Program-made: the position numbers and the translations under genes | NCBI GenBank assembly: GCA_017504325.1 | Contig: JAFVRL010000349.1 | Location: 1 to 5,486 of the forward strand | Direction: 5' to 3' | DNA length: 5,486 nt | Source of the DNA: Lentisphaeria bacterium | Lineage (GTDB): Bacteria; Verrucomicrobiota; Lentisphaeria; Victivallales; UBA1829 | Shown here: piece by piece, positions 1 to 5,486 of the stretch | How positions within the stretch are numbered: position 1 is the stretch's first letter | Layout of the letters: the number at the start of each line of letters is the position of its first letter | Notes under the pieces: generated by a model | What the model saw: the letters and a program-made list of their open reading frames with translations, nothing else | Told to the model about the DNA's origin: nothing | The model's database searches: none

Positions 1-761
1 CTTTTGAACATACGGGTGATCGTAAGCTGAGCGTGTTCCATGCCTTCCTGAAGGTATTTATTTTCATTGGGAAGAGGTAATATTTTCCAATTTTCCGTAA
101 TGTGCCCGGGAAAGACTTTTTCATACATATCCTCCCCATTGTATGTTCCGCGAAGTATAATGGACATGTGATTGACTCCGGCTGCAACAACATCCCATAA
201 TGGATCACATTCATTTCTCCCCAGTATTCTGGTGAGATCCCATCTGTGGTTGGAAAATCCGCCGCAGATCCCCAATGCCTTTATTTTTGTATTGGTATTG
301 ACCAGGTGGGAATAAACTGCCACAGGATTGGGAAAAAGAAGCATCAGAGCGTCAGGGCAATACTGTTCCATTTTTCTTGCGATGTTCAGGATCGTACGCC
401 CCAGACGCAGGGAAAGAAATGCGCCATTTATGGAGAGATTATCTGTATAGATATAGCCGTATTTATTGGCGAGAAACATCGCCTGTGAATGGGTGGGCTG
501 CCGTCTTGCCCCCATCGTAAGATACATGACATCCGTCCCCGGAAGGGAAGAATCCAGATCGTCGCTCCATACGACATTACAGTTTATATTCCTGTATTCG
601 GGACAGGCGAGGATCAATTTTCCAACGGCTTCTGCACGGGATAATTCCCGGTCAATGAGGCAGATCTCCCCGTTTACGAAAAAAGCGGGTGCATTGGAAA
701 AAATCCCTCTGATAATAGGGAGAAGACGCAGAGAACCTCCACCTAAAAAAGTTACTTTCAT
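1..761 (-). CDS. Family 4 glycosyl hydrolase (GH4), NAD/metal-dependent, 3'-truncated by window edge
   Basis: I read 253 codons plus 2 bases of open minus-strand frame, starting MKVTFLGGGS and running off the left edge, so the C-terminal part is missing. GH4 enzymes are cytoplasmic and cleave alpha- or beta-glycosides (often 6-phosphoglycosides, galactosides or galacturonides) by an NAD+-assisted redox-elimination mechanism with a divalent metal. Visible family marks are the N-terminal Rossmann GGGS loop (residues 7-10), 'LID' ending the second strand (35-37), 'MGARRQP' (83-89), 'CPDALMLLFPNP' (135-146) with the conserved Asn-Pro, Cys166 in 'GICGG' and His198 in 'GVNH'. Cys166 and His198 are the expected metal ligands. 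The residue after Cys166 is Gly where many members have His or Asn. An AAGGA ribosome binding site (769-773) lies 7 bases before the ATG, right beside the stop of the DUF4838 gene, so the gene is the third of the operon and probably translationally coupled. The family call is firm. The substrate is unknown, and an alpha-galactosidase, alpha-galacturonidase or phospho-glycosidase role is equally open. Confidence 0.85.
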   Translation of the reverse strand, partial: MKVTFLGGGSLRLLPIIRGIFSNAPAFFVNGEICLIDRELSRAEAVGKLILACPEYRNINCNVVWSDDLDSSLPGTDVMYLTMGARRQPTHSQAMFLANKYGYIYTDNLSINGAFLSLRLGRTILNIARKMEQYCPDALMLLFPNPVAVYSHLVNTNTKIKALGICGGFSNHRWDLTRILGRNECDPLWDVVAAGVNHMSIILRGTYNGEDMYEKVFPGHITENWKILPLPNENKYLQEGMEHAQLTITRMFK

Positions 762-774
762 AATATTTTCCTTT

Positions 775-3147
775 TTATTTCCCGTTCAGTTTTACTTTAT
801 CCCTTGTAAGCACCACATAATCAATATAGAGTTTATTGGGGGATGTGGAACCTTTCACATAGGCTGGTCCTGTAAAACGGGCGGAAACATATACATGCCA
901 TTTGTTCCCCTCTTTGATCCCGTCGCTCAACTGCCAGACACCAACAAACGGGATTTGCAGAATCCAGCGGAACGCCCAGAAGAAAGAGCCCGGCTGAATA
1001 TCGGCTCTTCCTACATAGATCCAGTGATATTTTTCATCCTGGTAAACTTTTTTATTACTGTTGTCCAGACTTTGTTTGGAAGCAAAGTCATATACTCCGA
1101 AAGAGGAAGGTTTGTATTGCTCATATTGGGCGGCAAGAGCCGGAGGAGGAATGGCCGCACGTTTTGCCGGAGAGGACGGATCATCTTCATAGATCACCTG
1201 ATCCGGCTTGTGGGAATATTCCCGGAAATGAGGCCAGCCGTAAACAAAAATACGGTCTTTGGGAATATGCCTGAATTCAGCAGGAGTTTCCACAATGATC
1301 TGGGAAAGTTCAAATTCCCGGATCATTTCTTCCAGTCTTTTAAATACTTTCTTTCTGTGCTTTTCAGAGACCAGTGTTTTGATCCGTTTTTCCGCTATCT
1401 TTTTATACAGTGTAAAAAGTTCTTTTCTTTCTTTTCCTTTCAAAAGCCCCTGTTTGCGCAGTGCCGCACCGAGAATGATCATTCCATCCTGTTCCACATG
1501 GGTTCTGTATATGGTTCCGGGTCGGGTCTCTTTCATGGCTTTCTGCCATAATTCCAGAACAGGACGGATAAAATTACCAGTTTGATAAGAACGCTCCTTT
1601 ATCTGCAATATCATTTTATTGGGTTCACTTTTTACCCCTTTACGGACTCTTGTAAGGATTTCTGTCATACTTTTTTCCGCCGGCCCGTAATAATGATGCA
1701 TAAAGTGTTTGATAAGTTTTTCCGGCTCAAGGGAAGGGTCGATCAAAAGTCTTTTCCCCACATAATATTGCAAATCAAGAAAAAGCTGGGTTGCACCATA
1801 GATAATGACACCATCCTGCATTTCCGATATGTAACGTACAGTTCCTTTGGAATGGAAGTATTTAAGATCAGCAGCAAGAGAATCCACTACAGTTTCCAGA
1901 CGGGGCGGCATAGTCGTACCCCCCATATTGTGATAAACCCACAAAGAGACTCCATGAGGGGTGACTTCAGTCCATCTTTCATATATTTTTCTTCTGGCGG
2001 TATTGAATTTTGAAGTAAATGGACGATAGAGATCTCCTCTGGAATAAAGATCACACCATTCACAAATAAGATTTTTATGAGGACGGAGGGTCTTGGGGAC
2101 TTCTTCTGTGGATACATAGAAACTTGCACCGATCTTTATCTCCGGATATGTCTTGTTGATCTCCTGTACTACTGCATTGAGATAATGGATAATGAGAGCA
2201 GACTCATTTCCCTCCTTTTCTGTCAATTTTTTACAATCCGGACACAGACAGATAAAATCAGTATTGTCCAACTGACTTATTTTGTAAATAACAGGCCATT
2301 TTTCCTTTGGCAGTGCTGCCCGGTCTTTTTTGATATATTTTTTCAATGATTCAACGGTGATCTTTACAATATCCTTATTGGTCATACAAAGCTGGCTGCC
2401 CACATATTTGTTTTTCCCCAGAAATCTTTTCCCTTTTTCATTCATGGAAAAATATTCCGGATTGGTCTTGAAATATTTATCCGGATCAACAAAAAAGTAA
2501 AGATTGTGTCCGGCATTGTATTGGGTACATACATCATACTGGATCGTCCCTTTTATGGCGGATTCCCGGTTTCTTGTATTGAAAAGGCGTCTCTTTTCTA
2601 TCAAATGCTGTGCATAATTTCTGTTGCCGCCGGCGATACCGTCATATATGGTACGGTGGAGAAATGCGGGCTTCCCCTGAATATAAAGGTCTTCCGGGAT
2701 GAGCAGAAAAGTTTTCTCCGGAATAACTTCCACATCCAATGCCGGAAAGGATACTCCGGCAAATTTTTCCATCAGTTCATAAACTGCGTACAAACTTCCC
2801 TGATTACTGCCGCCTGCAAGAATGATTTTTTCGCCCGCCTTTTTAACAAACCATTCATCCGGATCAAATTTTGAAAAATCTGCTCCGGCTTTTTCTGCTT
2901 CAGGGGTTTTGCCGATAATGAAAGAGGGTGTCTTTACTGCTTTTGTATAAGGTTCCGGAGTAAATTTTACTTTTGTCATCTTTTCAAGGATATACCCAAG
3001 TTCTTTCGCGGCAAATTCCTGTCCTTTGGCGTAGTAGATTACTGGAATATTCTTTCCGCTTTTTACCAGCGGAAAAGAGATCTCCTTTGCCGGAACGGTT
3101 GCGGAAAGACCGAGAAACATTGTAAAGATCAAAAACATTTTTTTCAT
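775..3147 (-). CDS. Exported DUF4838 domain protein, candidate glycoside hydrolase-like polysaccharide-active protein
   Basis: A complete 790-residue protein. Residues 1-20 form a signal peptide: Lys-Lys, a hydrophobic stretch, then 'TVPA' before KE, which fits signal peptidase I cleavage after Ala20. Residues of about 25-150 resemble the alpha-glucuronidase N-terminal (GH67-like) fold that precedes DUF4838 domains, including 'GSLYAVYELMEKFAGV' (117-132). The central DUF4838 region (about 160-490) carries 'QLDNTDFICLCPDC' with Cys300, Cys302 and Cys305, 'ICEWCDLYSRGD' (361-372) and 'WVYHNMGG' (403-410). Residues 490-615 look helical. The last 170 residues look like a beta-rich accessory domain ending 'YIDYVVLTR' (774-782). 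DUF4838 proteins are usually annotated as domain of unknown function and are frequent near glycan-degradation genes. An enzymatic role is inferred, not shown. The gene sits 24 bases after the pseudopilin stop and 13 bases before the GH4 start. The ATG at 3147 is chosen because of the AGGAGG upstream; an in-frame ATG three codons later is also possible. Confidence 0.85.
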   Translation of the reverse strand: MKKMFLIFTMFLGLSATVPAKEISFPLVKSGKNIPVIYYAKGQEFAAKELGYILEKMTKVKFTPEPYTKAVKTPSFIIGKTPEAEKAGADFSKFDPDEWFVKKAGEKIILAGGSNQGSLYAVYELMEKFAGVSFPALDVEVIPEKTFLLIPEDLYIQGKPAFLHRTIYDGIAGGNRNYAQHLIEKRRLFNTRNRESAIKGTIQYDVCTQYNAGHNLYFFVDPDKYFKTNPEYFSMNEKGKRFLGKNKYVGSQLCMTNKDIVKITVESLKKYIKKDRAALPKEKWPVIYKISQLDNTDFICLCPDCKKLTEKEGNESALIIHYLNAVVQEINKTYPEIKIGASFYVSTEEVPKTLRPHKNLICEWCDLYSRGDLYRPFTSKFNTARRKIYERWTEVTPHGVSLWVYHNMGGTTMPPRLETVVDSLAADLKYFHSKGTVRYISEMQDGVIIYGATQLFLDLQYYVGKRLLIDPSLEPEKLIKHFMHHYYGPAEKSMTEILTRVRKGVKSEPNKMILQIKERSYQTGNFIRPVLELWQKAMKETRPGTIYRTHVEQDGMIILGAALRKQGLLKGKERKELFTLYKKIAEKRIKTLVSEKHRKKVFKRLEEMIREFELSQIIVETPAEFRHIPKDRIFVYGWPHFREYSHKPDQVIYEDDPSSPAKRAAIPPPALAAQYEQYKPSSFGVYDFASKQSLDNSNKKVYQDEKYHWIYVGRADIQPGSFFWAFRWILQIPFVGVWQLSDGIKEGNKWHVYVSARFTGPAYVKGSTSPNKLYIDYVVLTRDKVKLNGK

Positions 3148-3158
3148 TTTATATATAT

Positions 3159-3164
3159 CCTCCT
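3159..3164 (-). promoter_or_regulatory. Ribosome binding site of the DUF4838 gene, wide spacing
   Basis: A perfect AGGAGG on the minus strand lies 11 bases before the ATG, separated by an alternating AT run (ATATATATAAA). The spacing is longer than the usual 5-9 bases. It lies in the 24-base gap after the pseudopilin stop, which supports co-transcription. Confidence 0.7.
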
Positions 3165-3171
3165 GTATAAA

Positions 3172-3999
3172 TTAAAAAGAGCCGGAAAAAGTACCGGGAT
3201 CAAAGCCGGTAGCCATATAACCGGGAATATCACTTGCTTTGCCCAGAATTCCTACACGTTTGTTTTGCATTTGGCGGCAGTTATATTGTGCAACATGACC
3301 GTCCAGAAAGGCACAGTTGGTATAACCTTTATCCAGTCTTAATGCTTCACTTTCTTTTACATTTCCCATTTTTCGTACGGGTTTCACGCCGTGCCGGTAG
3401 GAAAAATGCCCTGAATTATAGAGATAATTTGATCCGGAACGCTGGGCATCCGCAGAATTAAGAATAAGAGAAGGGATCTTCATCAGAGACATTTTTCTGG
3501 TTTTGGCAATCGTGGGAAGAATAGAAGCAAGTCCACTGTGTCCGGAAAGAGTATTATTCAATGTGTAATGCGTATAAGGGGTGGTTTCATCCTCGGCGGT
3601 ATATTGGTAATTGTCTGAAAAACGGTAAGGTTCAGCAGGACATACAAGAGTTCCGCGTGTCTGTTTCAAACCGTAAAAGGCAATACCGTAATTCTGTCCC
3701 TGATTCGTTTGCGGTTTACCGTCAAGATTCTTGCCGGTAAGGTAAGTGAACCATTGACCATGCGGGTGCCCAAAATTGTTGTAAGGAGTATGAGCAGGCA
3801 GCAGCCATTCCTTATTGTCATCTGTGTACATGGCAAGTGCGGTCTGAATTGTCTTTAAATTGTTTTTGCAGGCAATGGAATGAGCCATATTTTTAGCCCG
3901 TGTCAATGCGGGAAGAAGCATCCCTGCAAGAATGGCGATTATCGCAATGACAACCAGTAGTTCAATCAAAGTAAAATTTTTACATTTTGAAACAGTCAT
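3172..3999 (-). CDS. Type II secretion/type IV pilin-like pseudopilin, DUF1559 (H-X9-DG) family
   Basis: A 275-residue protein with a short positive leader (MTVSKCKN), then the prepilin signature FTLIELLVV and a hydrophobic helix ending 'GMLLPAL' (to residue 32). The body carries Cys120 in 'LVCPAEP', 'SYRHG' (200-204) and 'CAFLDGHVAQYN' (229-240), the C-terminal mark of the DUF1559 pseudopilins that are greatly expanded in Planctomycetes and Lentisphaerae. Such proteins are processed by a prepilin peptidase at the inner membrane and assemble into, or decorate, pseudopilus-like structures. Their roles in these phyla are largely unknown. The start at 3999 is chosen because AGGAGA lies 5 bases upstream; an upstream TTG at 4062 would add 21 residues ahead of the leader and has no support. 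The residue before Phe is Asn, not the usual Gly. This is the first gene of the operon with DUF4838 and GH4, which suggests a task tied to glycan use such as adhesion or secretion. Confidence 0.9.
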   Translation of the reverse strand: MTVSKCKNFTLIELLVVIAIIAILAGMLLPALTRAKNMAHSIACKNNLKTIQTALAMYTDDNKEWLLPAHTPYNNFGHPHGQWFTYLTGKNLDGKPQTNQGQNYGIAFYGLKQTRGTLVCPAEPYRFSDNYQYTAEDETTPYTHYTLNNTLSGHSGLASILPTIAKTRKMSLMKIPSLILNSADAQRSGSNYLYNSGHFSYRHGVKPVRKMGNVKESEALRLDKGYTNCAFLDGHVAQYNCRQMQNKRVGILGKASDIPGYMATGFDPGTFSGSF

Positions 4000-4004
4000 T
4001 TCAA

Positions 4005-4010
4005 TCTCCT
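4005..4010 (-). promoter_or_regulatory. Ribosome binding site fixing the pseudopilin start
   Basis: AGGAGA on the minus strand lies 5 bases before the ATG at 3999. It decides the start in favour of MTVSK and against the longer TTG-initiated form from 4062, which would put 21 extra residues before the prepilin leader. Confidence 0.8.
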
Positions 4011-4163
4011 GATTCAGGTTTGTTAAATGTCCATATATTACTGTTTGGGATATGAAATCCAATCGGCATCTCCTTTGACCATATCCGGTGAAACTCTTTT
4101 GACGGTTATTCCCTCTTTTTCCAACTCTATACGTTTTACAAGATCGATGATTCCTCCTGACTG

Positions 4164-4169
4164 ATTATA
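4164..4169 (-). promoter_or_regulatory. Candidate -10 box of the pseudopilin-DUF4838-GH4 operon
   Basis: An exact TATAAT on the minus strand faces the operon. The predicted transcript would start near 4157, with a leader of about 157 bases before the pseudopilin ATG. At 16-18 base spacing there is no recognisable TTGACA-like box (CAGTAA at 17), which is the pattern expected of an activator-dependent promoter. A weaker alternative, TTGGAT-16-TAATAT, lies nearer the gene (about 4034-4061). Neither has been tested. Confidence 0.45.
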
Positions 4170-4184
4170 TGGTTTTAGAAATGA

Positions 4185-4197
4185 TTTTACTGTAAAA
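4185..4197. promoter_or_regulatory. Palindrome TTTTAC-T-GTAAAA, candidate operator
   Basis: A perfect 6+1+6 inverted repeat lies between the two divergent promoters. Its centre (4191) falls at about -34 relative to the predicted operon start, exactly where the -35 box should be. A pair of AAAATAT direct repeats (4196-4202 and 4216-4222, 20 bp apart) follows towards the regulator gene. AraC-type proteins commonly bind direct half-sites about two helical turns apart, so the direct repeats fit that better than the palindrome does. The background is AT-rich, so chance is possible. Confidence 0.35.
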
Positions 4198-4221
4198 AAT
4201 ATCAAAAAACGCCGGAAAATA

Positions 4222-4250
4222 TTGATTTTTTTACTTCTGTAATGTATATT
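4222..4250 (+). promoter_or_regulatory. Candidate promoter of the AraC-family gene
   Basis: TTGATT (4222-4227) and TATATT (4245-4250) are separated by 17 bases, with a predicted start near 4257. This gives an 18-base leader to the ATG at 4275 or a 54-base leader to the in-frame ATG at 4311. It is the best sigma70-like match on the plus strand in this region. Confidence 0.5.
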
Positions 4251-4274
4251 TTACCACTGAATAATAAAAAATAA

Positions 4275-5132
4275 ATGCTTAAAAAGAAAAAAGAAATACG
4301 AAAAAACGACATGGATAAAAAATCTTTACAGGAAAAATTTTCTTTCTTCACCAATCAGGATGTGTTACGGCCTGATATCCGTTTTCTTTCCTGGGGGGCA
4401 TATAAAGTGGATGCCTGGGATTATCCCGATGTGTATCAGTCCTGCTGGATACTGCATTATAATATCACGAGGGGATTACAGATAAAAATCAATGGAAAAG
4501 AATTTTCCCCGGGGCCGGAAAAAGTATATATTTTTCCTCCATTCACCCGTTTTTCCGGTTATATGAAGAAACCTTTTTATCAGTTTTTTGCCCACTTTCA
4601 TATAATAGAACCATTGAAAAAAATGAAACAGGAAATGATTACTCTCAATGCCTCATATATAAGAGAGCCATTGGAAGAGCTGGTAAAATATACGGCAGAT
4701 TTTGAAATGAGAAGTATTGTATTACATAATATTATTCAAATGAGTTATACAAGGATCCCCAAAAAATATTTTTTGCCGGATAATAAAAATCTGATCGATC
4801 CGCGGATCAATGCCATTTTAACTTACCTCGACCGGAACCCGGCTCTCAATCACCATGTGAAAGATCTTGCAGAAATGGCAAAAATGTCTGAAAAACACTT
4901 TCACAGATGCTTTCTTGCCTCAACCGGAGTCCATCCTAAAGATTATATTCAGCAGAAAAGATTGAAATATGCAAGGGATCTTTTAAGTCAGACAGATAAA
5001 AGTATCGAAGAGATCGCAGAATGTGCATCTTTTGCCAACAGATATCATTTTTCACATGCATTCAAGAAAAATTATCTTTTTTCACCCGGCGAATATAAGA
5101 AAAAATACGGTTTGAATAAGGGGAATAAATAA
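4275..5132 (+). CDS. AraC-family transcriptional regulator
   Basis: A 285-residue cytoplasmic DNA-binding protein with the normal AraC-family length. The N-terminal part (about 30-115) looks like a cupin-type ligand-binding domain, with 'YIFPPFTRFSGY' (85-96) and 'FFAHFHI' (104-110) as its typical strands. The C-terminal part has the paired helix-turn-helix of the family: first HTH 'VKDLAEMAKMSEKHFHRCF' (195-213), linking helix 'YIQQKRLKYARDLL' (224-237), second HTH 'SIEEIAECASFANRYHFSHAF' at 243-263, then the family ending 'SPGEYKKKYG' (270-279). It is divergent from the pseudopilin-DUF4838-GH4 operon across a 275-base regulatory region, so it is the likely sugar-responsive activator of that operon (inference). 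The start is uncertain: the ATG at 4275 gives a Lys-rich 12-residue extension, while the ATG at 4311 (MDKKSLQ) is an equally natural start. Neither has a clear Shine-Dalgarno sequence. Confidence 0.9.
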   Translation: MLKKKKEIRKNDMDKKSLQEKFSFFTNQDVLRPDIRFLSWGAYKVDAWDYPDVYQSCWILHYNITRGLQIKINGKEFSPGPEKVYIFPPFTRFSGYMKKPFYQFFAHFHIIEPLKKMKQEMITLNASYIREPLEELVKYTADFEMRSIVLHNIIQMSYTRIPKKYFLPDNKNLIDPRINAILTYLDRNPALNHHVKDLAEMAKMSEKHFHRCFLASTGVHPKDYIQQKRLKYARDLLSQTDKSIEEIAECASFANRYHFSHAFKKNYLFSPGEYKKKYGLNKGNK

Positions 5133-5230
5133 GTTTTATGCTCTGCGAAACAGGAAAATTTCCATTCAATGGATAGGACTTTTGCAGTAACTCTTCTCCT
5201 ATGGAAACACATTTCCCCCTCCTTCCCTCT
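5133..5230. other. Non-coding spacer between AraC gene and tandem repeat
   Basis: I see no gene here. It holds two short hairpin-capable stretches after the AraC stop: GGAAA-A-TTTCC at about 5153-5163, and TCCAT-TCA-ATGGA at about 5161-5173, followed by 'TAGGACTTTT'. These could be a weak terminator for the plus strand, but the stems are only 5 bp. The right part is a 21-base pure pyrimidine tract (5212-5232) that runs into the tandem repeat. Confidence 0.4.
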
Positions 5231-5317
5231 CCGTACACATCCGTACCCTCCGTACACATCCGTACACATCCGTACACATCCGTACACATCCGTACCTCTC
5301 CGTACACCTCCGTACCT
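5231..5317. repeat. Tandem repeat, 10-bp unit CCGTACACAT, nine units
   Basis: Nine consecutive units all begin with CCGTAC. Five are exact CCGTACACAT (starting 5231, 5250, 5260, 5270, 5280). The others are a 9-base CCGTACCCT (5241), CCGTACCTCT (5290), CCGTACACCT (5300) and a partial CCGTACCT (5310). The period is 10 bp, close to one helical turn, so the GTAC palindrome in each unit is presented on nearly the same face of the DNA. The array starts 99 bases after the AraC stop and ends 7 bases before the A run that encodes the U tract of the rRNA terminator, between two convergent transcription units. Because 10 is not a multiple of 3, all three minus frames stay open and give the same decapeptide cycle (VYGCVRMCTD), so the open frames there are by-products and not genes. 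Confidence 0.95.
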
Positions 5318-5324
5318 TCCGGGC

Positions 5325-5358
5325 AAAAAAAAAGCCCGACTTTAGAGAATCGGGCTTT
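5325..5358 (-). terminator. Intrinsic terminator of the rRNA operon
   Basis: On the minus strand, AAAGCCCGA (5358-5350) and TCGGGCTTT (5339-5331) form a perfect 9-bp stem around a 10-base loop, followed directly by a U tract (nine T in total, 5333-5325). It lies 12 bases after the 3' end of the 5S gene. On the plus strand the stem is followed by only three T and then A-rich sequence, so it should work poorly for the AraC transcript. Confidence 0.92.
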
Positions 5359-5370
5359 AAAATAAAAAAA

Positions 5371-5484
5371 TCCGGCATCGAACTACTTTCCCACACTCTG
5401 ATGTGCAGTATCATCGTCGCGAGGCCTCTTAACGATCGTGTTCGGGATGGGAACGTGTGTTGCAAGCCTGCTATAGACACCGGA
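5371..5484 (-). rRNA. rrf: 5S ribosomal RNA
   Basis: The minus strand reads as a 5S rRNA of about 114 bases. The ends pair perfectly as helix I: 5' UCCGGUGUC (5484-5476) with 3' GAUGCCGGA (5379-5371). The universal loop C 'CCCAUCCCGAAC' is at 5440-5451, and the 3' half has 'GUGGGAAAGUAG', as in other bacterial 5S genes. A terminator follows at once. The 16S and 23S genes are expected to the right of the window, giving the normal order 16S-23S-5S, but they are not visible. The exact ends could shift by one or two bases; two further U residues precede the helix at the window edge. Confidence 0.95.
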
Positions 5485-5486
5485 AA

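Larger units (their letters stand above)
4038..4250 (-). other. Coding-looking open frame without a clear start; possible gene remnant or atypical small ORF
   Basis: On the minus strand, 70 sense codons run from just after a TAA (4251-4253) to a TAA at 4038-4040. The downstream half reads like a real, charged, well-mixed protein tail: 'GGIIDLVKRIELEKEGITVK' followed by 'RVSPDMVKGDADWISYPKQ'. The only ATG gives a 14-residue peptide. TTG codons exist but none sits behind a good ribosome site. An AGGAGG (4153-4158) lies inside the frame, followed by ATC codons and not by a normal start. The upstream half is AT-rich and overlaps the putative promoters of both flanking genes. I do not recognise the peptide. 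It could be the tail of a gene lost by rearrangement, or chance. Confidence 0.3.

Noticed and set aside
466..1551. A 361-codon open frame on the plus strand opposite the DUF4838 and GH4 genes
   Set aside because: It is antisense to two genes with clear domains, spans both of them and the gap, and its translation has no recognisable motif.
4000..4062. Longer pseudopilin form starting at TTG 4062
   Set aside because: The internal ATG at 3999 has a good ribosome site at 5-base spacing and gives a normal short prepilin leader.
4099..4133. TTGACG ... TATACG as a plus-strand promoter
   Set aside because: The spacer is 23 bases, too long for a sigma70-type promoter, and a better pair lies closer to the AraC gene.
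5153..5185. Terminator for the AraC gene
   Set aside because: The stems are only 5 bp and the T run is short and displaced; kept only as a remark in the spacer entry.
5231..5317. CRISPR array
   Set aside because: The units are 10 bp and directly adjacent, with no spacers of 25-40 bases and no cas genes nearby.
5062..5480. Three overlapping minus-strand open frames encoding VYGCVRMCTD-like repeats
   Set aside because: They arise because the 10-bp DNA repeat lacks stops in every frame; they also run through the 5S gene, the terminator or the AraC 3' end.

Overview
The window looks like part of a chromosome from the Lentisphaerota (Victivallis-type relatives) or a close PVC-superphylum neighbour. 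I infer this from three things: a DUF1559-type pseudopilin with a '...MLLPAL' N-terminal helix and a 'FLDGHV' C-terminal motif, a large secreted DUF4838 protein, and an AraC-family regulator beside carbohydrate genes. No taxon-specific marker was compared, so this is a judgement from gene style. Base composition is moderately AT-rich and intergenic regions are strongly AT-rich.

Layout, left to right. Bases 1-761 (minus) hold the N-terminal 253 codons of a family 4 glycosidase (GH4, NAD/metal-dependent), cut by the window edge. Bases 775-3147 (minus) hold a complete 790-residue exported DUF4838 protein. Bases 3172-3999 (minus) hold a complete 275-residue type II secretion-like pseudopilin. The transcription order is pseudopilin, DUF4838, GH4, with gaps of 24 and 13 bases that each contain a ribosome binding site, so this is very probably one operon. 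Bases 4000-4274 form a divergent regulatory region. It holds a recognisable promoter for the AraC gene, an exact TATAAT facing the operon with no good -35 box, a 13-bp palindrome where that -35 should be, and a coding-looking minus-strand frame without a good start. Bases 4275-5132 (plus) encode an AraC-family activator, the likely local regulator.

The right end is a different unit facing the other way. A 5S rRNA gene (minus, about 5371-5484) is followed by a strong intrinsic terminator (5325-5358). It is presumably the last gene of an rRNA operon lying to the right. Between the terminator and the AraC gene is a 10-bp tandem repeat of nine units (5231-5317). It is the most unusual non-coding structure here.

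Working model (inference). The AraC regulator senses a sugar-derived ligand and activates the operon. The pseudopilin and the exported DUF4838 protein act outside the cytoplasmic membrane on a polysaccharide or glycan. The GH4 enzyme cleaves the imported oligosaccharide or glycoside in the cytoplasm. The substrate cannot be told from sequence alone.
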